This document shows positions 17,161-27,300 of a stretch of DNA of 64,000 nucleotides, one piece after another (within the stretch, counting starts at the first letter, position 1; each line of letters begins with the position of its first letter). The stretch spans positions 124,001-188,000 of the forward strand of contig NZ_JAUNTS010000004.1 in NCBI RefSeq assembly GCF_030538595.1, written 5' to 3'. The notes under the pieces were generated by a model, which made no database searches, was not told the origin of the DNA, and saw nothing but the letters and a program-made list of their open reading frames with translations. The position numbers were made by a program, and so were the translations under genes. The DNA is from Kocuria sp. (lineage in GTDB: Bacteria; Actinomycetota; Actinomycetes; Actinomycetales; Micrococcaceae).

Positions 17161-18600
17161 GTGAGCGGTAGTGCTAACCAGGTCAGCAAGGTGCCGTTGC
17201 CGCCGCTCACCAAAGGCCCTCATAGCCAACGGCTGGGCGTTGTGGCCATGGTGGCCACCTTGGGCGGATTACTTTTTGGCTACGACACAGGCGTGATCAA
17301 CGGCGCCTTGGAGCCCATGGCTGCCGAACTGGGTTTGGAGACAAGCGCTCAGAGCTTGGTCACCTCAACCCTGTTGTTCGGGGCAGCCGCAGGGGCATTG
17401 GGCATCGGCAGACTGTCCGATGCCTGGGGACGGCGCAGCACCGTGCTGCTACTGGCTGTCATGTTCTTTGCGGGGGCCGTCCTGTGCTTTGTTGCCCCCA
17501 ACTTGATTGTTCTGCTGGCTGGACGGGCGATCTTGGGGTTGGCGGTCGGTGGGGCATCGGCGGTGGTGCCCGTGTTCCTGGCGGAGATGGCGCCCTACGA
17601 AATCCGGGGTTCCCTGTCCGGGCGCAACGAACTCATGATCGTGGTGGGCCAGCTGGCTGCATTTGTGATGAATGCGGTGCTGGGCAGTGCCCTGAGCCAC
17701 TGGGAGGGCGTGTGGCGCATCATGCTGGTCATGTCGGCCATCCCAGCGGTGTTCCTGTTCGTGGGAATGCTGCGGATGCCCGAGTCCCCACGATGGCTCA
17801 TGGTCAAAGGCAGAGACCGGGAGGCACTGGCTGTCCTGATGACCATTCGCTCACCGGAGCGGGCCAAGGCTGAAATCGCTGAGATACAGAGCTTGATCCA
17901 GCAGGAGCACTCGGTGCAAACAACTGGTCTGCGCAGTGTGATGGAGAACAAGTACCTGCTGCGGATCTTGGTGGTGGGCATTGCCATTGCTGTGTTCCAG
18001 CAGCTCACCGGCATCAACTCGATCATGTACTACGGGACGATTGTGTTGGGAGAAGCCGGCTTCAGCCGCAGTGCTGCACTGGTGGCCAACATTGCCCCCG
18101 GCGTGATCGCTGTGATTGGTGCCTTCATAGCCCTCTGGATGATGGAGAAGATCAACCGGCGGACCACCATCCTCACGGGTTATACGCTCACCGCCACATT
18201 TCACGTTTTGATCGCTGCGGCTTCACTGCTCATTCCGGAAGACGTCCCGGCGCGGCCCTATGTGCTGCTGGTTCTCATCGTGGGCTTTGTGGGTTCCATG
18301 CAGACTTTCCTGAACGTGGCCACGTGGGTCTTGCTCAGCGAGATCTTCCCGCTTCACATGCGCGCCGTGGGCATGGGCGTGTCCGTGTTCTGCATGTGGA
18401 TCATGAACGGAACTCTGGCGTTGGTGTTCCTGCCCATGGTGCGCAGCCTTGGCTTGACCCCTACGTTCTTCGGCTTTGCCGCCCTCAATGTGATTGCCGT
18501 GGTGTTCTTTTACCGATTCCTGCCGGAGACCCGTGGACTGTCCTTGGAGAAGGTGGAGGAAGGGATCACGGCAGGCCAGATCTTCAAGGGACGCAGCTGA
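17161..18600 (+). CDS. Sugar porter family MFS transporter
   Basis: The 479-residue, 12-segment protein carries sugar-porter signatures: GYDTGVINGAL in segment 1, GRLSDAWGRR, PESPRWLM before the central loop, QQLTGINSIMYYG in segment 7 and PETRGLSLEKVE at the end. It would import a hexose, pentose or polyol by proton symport. Galactokinase lies 1.5 kb downstream on the other strand, so galactose is one candidate (inference). The GTG at 17161 follows CAAAGGAG. Confidence 0.93.
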   Translation: MSGSANQVSKVPLPPLTKGPHSQRLGVVAMVATLGGLLFGYDTGVINGALEPMAAELGLETSAQSLVTSTLLFGAAAGALGIGRLSDAWGRRSTVLLLAVMFFAGAVLCFVAPNLIVLLAGRAILGLAVGGASAVVPVFLAEMAPYEIRGSLSGRNELMIVVGQLAAFVMNAVLGSALSHWEGVWRIMLVMSAIPAVFLFVGMLRMPESPRWLMVKGRDREALAVLMTIRSPERAKAEIAEIQSLIQQEHSVQTTGLRSVMENKYLLRILVVGIAIAVFQQLTGINSIMYYGTIVLGEAGFSRSAALVANIAPGVIAVIGAFIALWMMEKINRRTTILTGYTLTATFHVLIAAASLLIPEDVPARPYVLLVLIVGFVGSMQTFLNVATWVLLSEIFPLHMRAVGMGVSVFCMWIMNGTLALVFLPMVRSLGLTPTFFGFAALNVIAVVFFYRFLPETRGLSLEKVEEGITAGQIFKGRS

Positions 18601-18697
18601 GACCAACCTGGCTCACCGGTCCGCGAGTGTGCTGCCCGGCAAGCACGGCACGGCAAGCACTGCGCGGTGGCATTGAGCCTGCGGCTACGATCGCTGA

Positions 18698-20005
18698 ATG
18701 ACCAAAACCCGCGGCCCGGCCCTTGCTCTTGTAGCCCTAGCCATCTTGGCCGCAGCCATCACGCTACGGCCAGGAGCCACCTCCGTGGGGCCCGTGCTTG
18801 CGGAGATCAGCGCGGGGCTTGAGCTCACCAGCTTTTCCGCCGGGATTTTGACGGCACTTCCCGGGTTCATGTTTGCCGCTGCCGGTGTGTTGGCTGTTCC
18901 GCTGTCCAAAAAATGGGGCATTGGGGCCTCCATCGGAGCTGGGCTGATGGTCACCGCAGTATGCCTGCTGCTGCGCCCTTACCTGGGGTCGGGTGTGCTG
19001 TTCATCTTGCTCAGCGCGATTGCGCTGTCCGGGATGGCCATTGGCAACGTGTTGGTCCCTGCTGTCATCAGGATTTTTGGCCGGGACCGGCCGGCTTTTC
19101 TGGCTGGTGTGTACTCCACCGGTTTGGCAGTGGGAGGTGCCGCTCCGCTCTTGATGGCCGGTTTCCTGTTGGCTGTGACCGGCGGTTGGCAGCTGGCTCT
19201 TGCATCTTGGGGCTGGCTTTCCGTTGGGGCAGCCGCCCTCTGGTTGGTACTGCTCCTTCGCTCCGGCGGGCAGCTGGGCCGAACCAAACCACAGTCGGAT
19301 TCAACAGAGGCAAGCGCAGAAACACCCAGTGAACCTCCGCTGACCACTGCGGAACGGGAGGCCGTTCCCCAGTCCAGCCATCACGTGACTCACGCTGGGC
19401 GTCAAAGCGTGGCATCAGTGCGAATCTGGAAATCACCCACGGCCATGGCCTTGGCGTTGTTTTTTGGTTTGCAGTCCACCAACGCCTACATCCAGTTCGG
19501 GTGGATGGCCCAGATTTACCGGGATGCGGGACTGAGCCTTGGTCATGCCTCAGCATTGGTGGGGGTGATCGCGGTGTTGGGTGTTCCCGGTGGATTTGCC
19601 ATGTCCTGGTTGGTGTCCCATTCACCCAGGTTGGCTTTCTGGATCACAGTCATGGGCCTGTGCATGGTGGCCGGTTACGCGGGGCTTCTTGTGGCACCTG
19701 ACACCGTGCCGTTCGTGTGGGCCTTCCTCCTGGGGCTGGGCTCATTGGCCTTCCCCACGGCATTGGCCCTGATCACTGCCAGATCACGTGACCCGCATGT
19801 CACAGCGCGGGTCTCCGGATTCATCCAACCGGTGGGTTACCTCATGGCCGGATTCGGCCCGCTGCTCATTGGGATGATTCACGGCTGGACCGGGAGTTGG
19901 ACCATTCCGCTGCTGCTGCTCCTGGCGTCGTCGTTTCCCTTGATCTATTTTGGCCGAAAGGTGGCCCGGGGCGGTCACGTTGACGATGAACTCGCTGCAG
20001 TTTGA
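18698..20005 (+). CDS. MFS transporter, CynX/NimT-like
   Basis: The 435-residue, 12-segment protein begins in CynX/NimT style (ITLRPGATSVGPVLAEISAGL, then LTALPGFMFAAAGVLAVPLS). It has a long hydrophilic central loop rich in Glu, Ser and Thr (about residues 190-245). CynX-type carriers move cyanate, nitroimidazoles or other small anions; the substrate here is unknown. No strong ribosome site precedes ATG 18698. It converges on galK. Confidence 0.85.
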   Translation: MTKTRGPALALVALAILAAAITLRPGATSVGPVLAEISAGLELTSFSAGILTALPGFMFAAAGVLAVPLSKKWGIGASIGAGLMVTAVCLLLRPYLGSGVLFILLSAIALSGMAIGNVLVPAVIRIFGRDRPAFLAGVYSTGLAVGGAAPLLMAGFLLAVTGGWQLALASWGWLSVGAAALWLVLLLRSGGQLGRTKPQSDSTEASAETPSEPPLTTAEREAVPQSSHHVTHAGRQSVASVRIWKSPTAMALALFFGLQSTNAYIQFGWMAQIYRDAGLSLGHASALVGVIAVLGVPGGFAMSWLVSHSPRLAFWITVMGLCMVAGYAGLLVAPDTVPFVWAFLLGLGSLAFPTALALITARSRDPHVTARVSGFIQPVGYLMAGFGPLLIGMIHGWTGSWTIPLLLLLASSFPLIYFGRKVARGGHVDDELAAV

Positions 20006-20062
20006 CCGCCTGCCCTGCTGAGCGCTGACAGCAAACCCACCGCGCAGCAGGTGGCAACTTCC

Positions 20063-21457
20063 TCAACCGCAGTCGCGGCACAGTTGGCCGCCCGGTGCAC
20101 TGGGCTCAATGCACAGAAACCGTGGCCTGGGCATTCCCGCGGCCAGAACCGCGCGGTCAATGGCGCTGACCACGGTGTCCACTGCCTCCATGGGCAGCAG
20201 GGTCAACACGGAGCCGCCAAAACCGCCTCCGATCAGTCGTGCACCGGCGGCACCCGTTGCCACAGCAGTTTCCACGATCAGATCTGCCGTGGGGAAGGAG
20301 GCTTGGGCGTCGTCCCGCATGGAGGCGTGACCTTCGGTGAGAATTCGTCCTAGCTCGGCGGGGGGACCGCCCGGGACCTGCAGGTTGCCGCCACCGCGCA
20401 GCAGGGCGTCAATCCGTTCGGAGCGCAACATTTCAGTCAGGGCGTGGGTGAGGCGTCGTCGTGCATCCTGCGGATCCCGGCCCTCCACTTCATCCGACGA
20501 CGGCGCCGCCGCATCCCACCGCTGCAAAACTCCCTCAACATCTGCCCGGGTGGGGGATTCGGGTAACAGGTCCCGTAGGCGATCCGTCCCCAGGAACCGG
20601 GCAGCAGCCTCCGCGTCCTGGCGGCGGGAACTGAATTCGTGGCCACCCAGCCAGTGCGGCGTATTGGTATCCACGCCCACCAAACGGTGCCCCTCCAACA
20701 GGGGCGCTGCCGGATAGTGCTGGATGCTGAAATCACGGCAGTCCAGGGACAGAATGTGCCCGGGCCGCGCTCGCAGACTGGCTGTTTGATCCAGTCCGCC
20801 GGTGGCAGCACCCACCACTTCCACCTCGGCCATCATGCAGGCACGGGCCAGGACCGCGCGGGTGGAATCGTCCAAGTCTGTGCGGCCCGTGGCCAAGGCA
20901 ACAAAGGCCAGCATGGCTGCGCATTCCAGAGCCGCAGAGGAGGAGAGCCCGCCGCCCACGGGCAGGGTGGAGCGGATCAGCAGGTCTGCACCAAAGCCCG
21001 GGGGAACAGCCAAATCGGGATGCTCCACAGCGGCGATCTTCAGCGCCCACAACGCACCTGCCACATATCCGCTCCAGCCTTCAGGGCTGCCGGGACCAAT
21101 GCTGTCCACCGGGACTTCCACGATCCCGTCATCCAGGCTGGGTTCCAGGGTGCGCATCCGCAGCAGCCCGTCAGTACGCGGGGCAGCCGCCACCAACGTG
21201 CCGTAGGGCAGTGCCATGGGGAGGCAACGGCCGCCCAGGAAATCAATGTGCTCCCCATTGAGGTTGGCCCGCCCCGGTGACATCCAGATGCCCTGCGGCT
21301 CGCGGTTGAACACAGCACGGAAACGCGCAAATCCGCGGCGGCCCATGGCTTCCAGGTCTGGATGCTCCACCCAGATGGGGTTGAGACCCTCGGGTGCACC
21401 ACCAGCCTGGGATGGGACGTCACCCCATCCGGATTCGGATGCTCGGTTTGCGCTCAC
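20063..21457 (-). CDS. galK: Galactokinase
   Basis: The 464-residue GHMP kinase phosphorylates galactose at C1 using ATP, the first Leloir step, in the cytoplasm. The N-terminal signature reads GRANLNGEHIDFLGG, where canonical enzymes have GRxNLIGEHTDY. The ATP loop PVGGGLSSSAALE, the catalytic Asp in GGLDQTAS and the motif ARLIGGGFGGS are present. The GTG at 21457 follows CAGGAGG. It is longer than the usual 380-400 residues, with about 35 extra N-terminal residues. No galT or galE is in the window. Confidence 0.88.
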   Translation of the reverse strand: MSANRASESGWGDVPSQAGGAPEGLNPIWVEHPDLEAMGRRGFARFRAVFNREPQGIWMSPGRANLNGEHIDFLGGRCLPMALPYGTLVAAAPRTDGLLRMRTLEPSLDDGIVEVPVDSIGPGSPEGWSGYVAGALWALKIAAVEHPDLAVPPGFGADLLIRSTLPVGGGLSSSAALECAAMLAFVALATGRTDLDDSTRAVLARACMMAEVEVVGAATGGLDQTASLRARPGHILSLDCRDFSIQHYPAAPLLEGHRLVGVDTNTPHWLGGHEFSSRRQDAEAAARFLGTDRLRDLLPESPTRADVEGVLQRWDAAAPSSDEVEGRDPQDARRRLTHALTEMLRSERIDALLRGGGNLQVPGGPPAELGRILTEGHASMRDDAQASFPTADLIVETAVATGAAGARLIGGGFGGSVLTLLPMEAVDTVVSAIDRAVLAAGMPRPRFLCIEPSAPGGQLCRDCG

Positions 21458-21533
21458 TGGGGCCTCCTGGGAACGGGCAGTGCTTTATGAGCCTAGTGCG
21501 TGTTGCAGCCCCACGCGCGCCCAGCCCGCACCC

Positions 21534-22811
21534 TCACTTAATCCTGGAGAACTTCACCGGGCGGGACAGCGTGAGCGGTGGGAGGGCCAACTGGCGGGTG
21601 CGTTTGGGCTTGGGCGGTGGGTTGCTGGCGCCGTGCGCGGTGACGGTCTGCAGGATGCGTTCCAGGTCCGTACTGACCGAAACCAGCCACCAGTGATCCC
21701 ACGTGTTGCGGATCTCCAAGTTCTCCAGCTGTTGGGACAGATCAGTGATCCGAGCCCGCGCCCGGCGGGCCAAAATGGCGACTTCGTCCTTCTCCTGCTC
21801 GTCCAAGGTCAGCGGAACAATGGTGATGGCGGTGGTCAACCCCTGCAGGGAGTCGGTCTCCACGCGCCAAGCCACGCGCAGCACCTCGGCCACGGCGCGC
21901 AATGCGCGTTCCAGCTCTTTGGAAACCTCAGCCGGTACCACCATGTGGGAGCCGTCCACGGCGAACAACCTACGCAGCACATCCGTGAGGTTACGCATGT
22001 AAAAGGCCACGTATTCCACTCGGATCAGCCGGGCCAGCCTGGGGTCCTGGTTCTTGTAGTTGGGCAGCAACATGCGGGGATTGCCCTTCATGGCCGTGGC
22101 CTGCTCCTGGACCACGCCCCGCACTTCCGTGGTCATCTGGGCCAGCTGCTGATTGACCTCCACCCAGTCGCGGCGGGTGGTGGAACCCGGGGTGCGAACC
22201 TCACGGGCAACGTCGCGGAGATAGTGCATCAGCAGTTTCTCCGCCCGGCCCAGTTCCAGAGAGGCGGAGCGAATGTCCACGGGCGGTGCAATCAGCAGGT
22301 GCACCACCAGCCCGATCACCGCTCCGGTGGTCATCTGAACCAGATACCCCACCGAGTAGTCATCCGCATTGGGGCCACCGATCACCAGCACGAACAGTGC
22401 AGTCATGGGGATGTAATCCGCCCCGACACCCAGTTTGCGCACCCCCGCCAGAATGGTGCCCACCACAATCACAATGAACAGCGTGATCACGGTGTTCAAA
22501 TCGGTCAGCAGCACCACCAGCGCCAACAACATGCCCAGTGCCAGCCCCAGGATGGTCTGCACGCCCGTGCGCATGGAACCCAGCAAGGTGGGATACATGA
22601 CGGACAGCGCCCCGAGCGGTGCATAAAACGGATACTGAGCCACCACACCGGGCATGTGCGGTGCCACAATCCAGGCGATGGTGCAGGCCGTGGCCGCTTT
22701 GAGCGCCAGCAGCATACGGGGCGGGGTCATGGCGCCCTGGTGCCAGGGACGGATCAGGGGGGCGTCGTCGTCGCTGGCTGCCTGCGCCCGCGAACGGCTG
22801 AAAATGCGCAC
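21534..22811 (-). CDS. FUSC family membrane protein (aromatic acid exporter-like)
   Basis: The 425-residue protein has an N-terminal block of about six membrane segments (ATACTIAWIVAPHMPGV; LSVMYPTLLGSMRTGVQTIL; LGLALGMLLALVVLL; ITLFIVIVVGTILAGV). A long cytoplasmic helical domain follows. This is the FUSC/ArAE layout for efflux of aromatic acids. AAGGAG precedes the GTG at 22811. It lies upstream of galK in the same direction with 76 bases between. Confidence 0.82.
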   Translation of the reverse strand: MRIFSRSRAQAASDDDAPLIRPWHQGAMTPPRMLLALKAATACTIAWIVAPHMPGVVAQYPFYAPLGALSVMYPTLLGSMRTGVQTILGLALGMLLALVVLLTDLNTVITLFIVIVVGTILAGVRKLGVGADYIPMTALFVLVIGGPNADDYSVGYLVQMTTGAVIGLVVHLLIAPPVDIRSASLELGRAEKLLMHYLRDVAREVRTPGSTTRRDWVEVNQQLAQMTTEVRGVVQEQATAMKGNPRMLLPNYKNQDPRLARLIRVEYVAFYMRNLTDVLRRLFAVDGSHMVVPAEVSKELERALRAVAEVLRVAWRVETDSLQGLTTAITIVPLTLDEQEKDEVAILARRARARITDLSQQLENLEIRNTWDHWWLVSVSTDLERILQTVTAHGASNPPPKPKRTRQLALPPLTLSRPVKFSRIK

Positions 22812-22874
22812 GAAACTCCTTGTGTCACAGCGGTGTGCGTGCGCCAGCGTATTAGGTGCGTTCGGGGCGAGTCG

Positions 22875-23012
22875 ATGGGTGGCCGGTCACCAATTTTCGC
22901 CACCAATGGTGATCTTGGTCTCACCGCGATTCACAACGACGCCGCCTACCTGGTGTCACGAGGATTACCTGACGGGTCTCAGGTGTACCTCATCCCACGT
23001 CGGCGTCATTAG
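22875..23012 (+). CDS. Possible small ORF of 45 residues
   Basis: A short frame (GDLGLTAIHNDAAYLVSRGL in the middle, ending PRRRH) lies just upstream of the unknown gene pair. The composition is protein-like, but no ribosome site is clear. It may be a remnant or chance. Confidence 0.2.
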   Translation: MGGRSPIFATNGDLGLTAIHNDAAYLVSRGLPDGSQVYLIPRRRH

Positions 23013-23016
23013 GATC

Positions 23017-23463
23017 ATGCTCATGACCAAGCACAAGGGCCGTGGTACGCGAGCGCTTCCGGACTTGGGCCTGCAACCAGAACCAGATTTGGTGTACAAG
23101 CCACCGGGGGTGCCTCCAGCAGAGCGCACCGAGTACCCGGTTGACTTGGGTGAGGTGTTCCTTCAAGTCAGGATAGATACCTACCGGGGTCTGACTGTGG
23201 ACTTCGCAATCATGGTGTACCTCGGTGACCCGCAGGGGACTAACGCAATCGAGATGTGCAGGGTAGATTGTTGCCACGGGGTGGTCCATCGGCACGATTT
23301 CCGACGGGACAAGTCCAAGGAATCACCCGATTACAAGATCTTGTGCGAGATTGACGCCCGACCCGAGATGGAGCCTTGGAATGTCGTCGACGCACAGTTT
23401 GCGACCCAGTACGAAGTGCTTGTTGACAGCTACGACGAGATCAGAAGAAGGTGGGCGGAGTGA
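23017..23463 (+). CDS. Hypothetical protein, first of an overlapping pair
   Basis: The 148-residue soluble protein has a basic start (TKHKGRGTRALPDLG) and a mixed alpha/beta middle with VVHRHDFRRDKS. I do not recognise the family. ATG 23017 and ATG 23023 are both possible. Its stop overlaps the GTG of the next gene, so the two are made together. Confidence 0.65.
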   Translation: MLMTKHKGRGTRALPDLGLQPEPDLVYKPPGVPPAERTEYPVDLGEVFLQVRIDTYRGLTVDFAIMVYLGDPQGTNAIEMCRVDCCHGVVHRHDFRRDKSKESPDYKILCEIDARPEMEPWNVVDAQFATQYEVLVDSYDEIRRRWAE

Positions 23464-23876
23464 CTGAGGATTACCAAGCCGCGCGCAACGAAGCTGCCCG
23501 ACTCGTGGGGCGACTCATCTCCCAGAAGCGAGGACGCGACTACCTCGCGGCGAACGGCTACCGTTCTGGACAGGCGATTATTACTGCTCACTATGACGAG
23601 CTCATCTCCTCCGTCCTGGACAGAGCGCACCGTCACCCGTCACCCGTGACAATTGCGATCCTCCGGAGCAGCGGTGAGCTCAACATGATGGCCGTGGGCG
23701 TGGCCGATAAGGACGCGACGGGCAACGGAAATCTCGATGTCGGCGGATCATCTACGATCGGCATGCTGTACGACGGTTGCAAGTCCGGTGGATACCAGTC
23801 GTTTCAGCTCACGGAATGGGAGCGGGAGGCAATGGCAAAGTCCATGCCCGAAGTGGCCGATCTGGTCAACGCCTAG
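23460..23876 (+). CDS. Hypothetical protein, second of an overlapping pair
   Basis: The 138-residue protein begins TEDYQAARNEAARLVGRL and has no family I recognise. The GTG at 23460 overlaps the upstream TGA (GTGA). An in-frame GTG at 23451 is the alternative. The tight two-gene layout recalls toxin-antitoxin or effector-immunity pairs, but I see no motif to support either. Confidence 0.65.
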   Translation: MTEDYQAARNEAARLVGRLISQKRGRDYLAANGYRSGQAIITAHYDELISSVLDRAHRHPSPVTIAILRSSGELNMMAVGVADKDATGNGNLDVGGSSTIGMLYDGCKSGGYQSFQLTEWEREAMAKSMPEVADLVNA

Positions 23877-23901
23877 TTTAGGAAACAATGCGAAGGACAT
23901 C

Positions 23902-24321
23902 ATGAGTCAGATCGGCAAGAACTTGCTGGGGGAGCCCAACCCCACCCTCCTGGAGGAAAACACCCAACTGGTGGCCCGGATCGAAGCCGGGGACGAGGCC
24001 GAGGATCTGGCCCGCTCTTTCCCCAAGGAACAGCTGCCGTGGGCCGTGCTGGCAGAAGAAGCCCTGGCTGACGGGCGGACCCTGGAGGGCTACGCCTACG
24101 CGCGAGTGGGCTACCACCGTGGATTGGATGCCCTGCGCGGGCACGGTTGGAAGGGCCACGGCCCGGTTCCGTTTTCACATGAACCGAACCGTGGCTTCCT
24201 CCGCGCATTGGCCGCACTGGGTCAGGCAGCCGCTGCCATCGGCGAGCTAGATGAGGCCGAGCGCATCCAAAAGTTCCTCAACGATTCTGACCCTGAGGCT
24301 GCCCAGCAACTACAGAACTGA
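23902..24321 (+). CDS. DUF3151 domain protein
   Basis: The 139-residue protein matches the actinobacterial DUF3151 family (LLGEPNPTLLEENTQL near the start; GWKGHGPVPFSHEPNRGFLR in the middle). Family members commonly sit near purA, as here. It looks like a TPR-like helical protein; function unknown. CGAAGGAC precedes ATG 23902. Its last 44 bases overlap the end of the MetFE gene on the other strand. Confidence 0.8.
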   Translation: MSQIGKNLLGEPNPTLLEENTQLVARIEAGDEAEDLARSFPKEQLPWAVLAEEALADGRTLEGYAYARVGYHRGLDALRGHGWKGHGPVPFSHEPNRGFLRALAALGQAAAAIGELDEAERIQKFLNDSDPEAAQQLQN

Positions 24322-27300
24322 ACTGCTCCGCAGCACCCGGCTGGTAAGGGTGGTCACCTGCGCTGAGGCGCTCGCGCACTCGTTCGGTGGCGGCCACCAG
24401 GTTGGCCAATGACGTCTTGGTCTCCTGGTAGCCGCGGGTCTTCAGCCCGCAATCCGGGTTGGCCCACAGCACGATGGCGTCCACGTGCTCCAGGGCCAGC
24501 AGCAGCAGGGACTCAATTTCATCCACGGACGGCACCCGCGGGGAGTGAATGTCCCACACACCCGGGCCCAGCCCTCGGGAGAAGCCTACGGAGCGTACAT
24601 CCGCCAGGACCTCCATCCGGGAGCGGGCCGCCTCAATGCTGGTGACATCCGCGTCCAGGGCATCCACACCCTGGATCACGTCCCCGAACTCTGAGTAGCA
24701 CAGATGCGTGTGGATCTGGGTGGCGTCATCCGCACCGGCCGTGGCCAAGCGGAAGGCGTTGACCGCCCAATCCAGGTAGGCGGTGCGATCAGCTTGGCGC
24801 AGCGGCAGCAGTTCGCGCAGCGCGGGTTCGTCCACTTGGATGATGCCGGTGCCTGCGGCTTCCAGATCAGCCACTTCATCCCGCAGCGCCAGGGCAACCT
24901 GATCCGCGGTGACCTGCAACGGCTGGTCATCCCGGACAAAAGACCAAGCCAGAATGGTCACCGGGCCGGTCAGCATGCCCTTGACAGGCCGTTCGGTCAG
25001 GGACTGGGCGTGGCTGATCCACGGCACCGTGAAGGCCTCCCCGCGCAGCCCATGGCCGGCGCGGGAGACGTCTCCCCAGAGGATGGACGGGCGGGTGGCC
25101 CGTGAGCCGTAGGACTGCACCCACCCGTTGTGCGTCACGGCAAACCCGTCAAAGTTCTCCGCAAAGTACTGCACCATGTCATTGCGTTCCGGTTCGCCGT
25201 GCACCAGAACATCCAGGCCGATTTCCTCCTGCAGGGAAATCACCCGGGCAATTTCATCCCGCAAGAACTGGTGGTAGCGCTGCTCGTCAATGGTTCCGGC
25301 GCGGTGATCGGCCCGCGCCTTGCGGACCTCCCCGGTCTGTGGGAAGGAACCGATGGTGGTGGTCGGTAGCACCGGGAGGGTGCCCTTGCCGTAGGCGTGT
25401 TCGGCCTGCAGCGTGCGGCGTTGCCCGGCCTCCCCACGTTCAGTGGCCTCCGGGGTCTGCGCCGCGGCGCGGGCACGCACCTGGTCATCGTGGACACCAG
25501 CCGCATTGCGGCGAGCGGCAGCGGCCTGTTCGGAGGCTTCGAGTTCGGCGGCCACGGCCTGGTGACCGTGGCGCAGACCCCGGGCCAACGTGGCCACCTC
25601 CGCCACTTTTTCATCCGCAAAGGCCAACCATTCCCGGATGGCGGGTTCCAGCTGATCTTCGGCTTCCAGGGTGTGCGGCACGTGAATGAGGGAGGTGGAA
25701 GTAGCCACCGACACCTGGGCTCCCGCACTCTGCAGTTCCTCCAAACGGGCCAGGGCGGGGGCCAGTTCAGTGCGCCAGATGTTGCGACCGTTGACCACGC
25801 CCGCCACCAGAACCGGTGACTGTGGCTGAGTGAACAGGCTCAACTGGACCTGGTTGAGGCCGCCGCGCACCAAATCCACGTGCACGGCTTCCACCCCGGA
25901 ATGCACGATCGGGGAGAGCAGTGCGCCGGCATCACCGTACGGGGTGGCCACCAGAATGCGGGGTCGCTCGGTCAGTCCCGCCAGGTAGGTGGTTGCGCGG
26001 GTGATGGCCAGGTGAAGGTCCTCGCCACTGACGTGGGAGAAATCTGCGACGACGGCCGGTTCCTCGATCTGGACCCATTCCGCCCCGGCCTGGTGCAGCT
26101 GGGCAAGGATCTGCGCGTAAACGGGCAGGAGGTCTTCCAGCCGATCCAGAGGTCGGGTGGGGGTGACGCGGGTGCCGTCGTCCTTGGCCAGAGCCAGGAA
26201 AGTCACCGGCCCCACAATGGTGGGACGTACCTGTGTGCCGTGCTCGGCAGCTTCCTTGACGGCCTGCACCAACTCATACGGAGCCGCGGTGAAGGTGGTG
26301 CGCGGGCCGATCTCCGGAACCAGGTAGTGGTAGTTGGTGTCGAACCACTTGGTCATCTCCAGGGGTTGCCGGGCGGCATCACCGCGGGCCAGCACAAAAG
26401 CACCGTCCCGGTCCACGGAGCCCGCTGCTTCCCCGCTGGTCTGGCGCAGATCAGTGAAGCGTTCCGGGACCGCACCCACCGCCACCAAGGTGTCCAAGAC
26501 TTGGTCGTACAGAGCAAAACTTGCGGGGACGGCTGAGGGTTCATCAGCGCCCAGAGCCTGGATCTGGTGGGTGGCACGTTCCCGTAATTGCTTGGCCGTG
26601 GCTTCCAACTCCGCGGCGGAGGACGTGGAAGCCCAATAGGACTCCAGCGCTTTCTTCAATTCCCGGTTGGGGCCCAGCCGTGGGTAGCCCAGCACGGTTG
26701 CTGACGGAAAGGACTTGTTCTGCGCGGTTTCTGCTGCGTGCTGATGGGTGGTGTTGGGCTGGCTCACGGTGATCTCCTGATCAGTGGATGGGGTGACGGG
26801 AATGGGGGCGGTGATGTCATCCGCCAAGGGGCGCTGAGGACGGGGCAGATCCAGGTGCTCAAGGACATCCAGTGCTGCGTGGTGTTCGTTGAAGGTGTAG
26901 AGGTGCAAGCCCGGGGCACCGGCATCCAGCGCGGCACGGGCGGTGTGCACCGCTGTGTCCACGCCAATCCGGTGGCGTTCGGTGTCTGAGGTGGCGATTT
27001 CCAAAGCGTGGGCCAGTACCGGATTGGGGTCCAGCCCCGCCAGGGAACAGACATTGAGGTATCTGCGCAGATTGGTCACGGGCAGGATGCCTGGAATCAG
27101 AGGCAGTTCCACACCGGCCCGGCGGGCGTTCTGCGTGAATCGCAGGTAATCCTCCGGATCCCCGTAGACCTGTGTGATCGCAAAGTCCGCCCCCGCACGC
27201 TGCTTGGCCAACAAGACCTCCAGGTCCTGATGGATGCTGGTGGATTCCGGGTGCTTGATGGGGTAAGCCGCCACGCCAACGGAGACTCGCCCGGCACACA

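Noticed and set aside
21216-23012. A 598-codon open frame on the plus strand across galK and FUSC
   Set aside because: It is antisense to two well-recognised genes, has no family signature, and is rich in His/Gln/Gly as expected of a shadow frame in GC-rich DNA.
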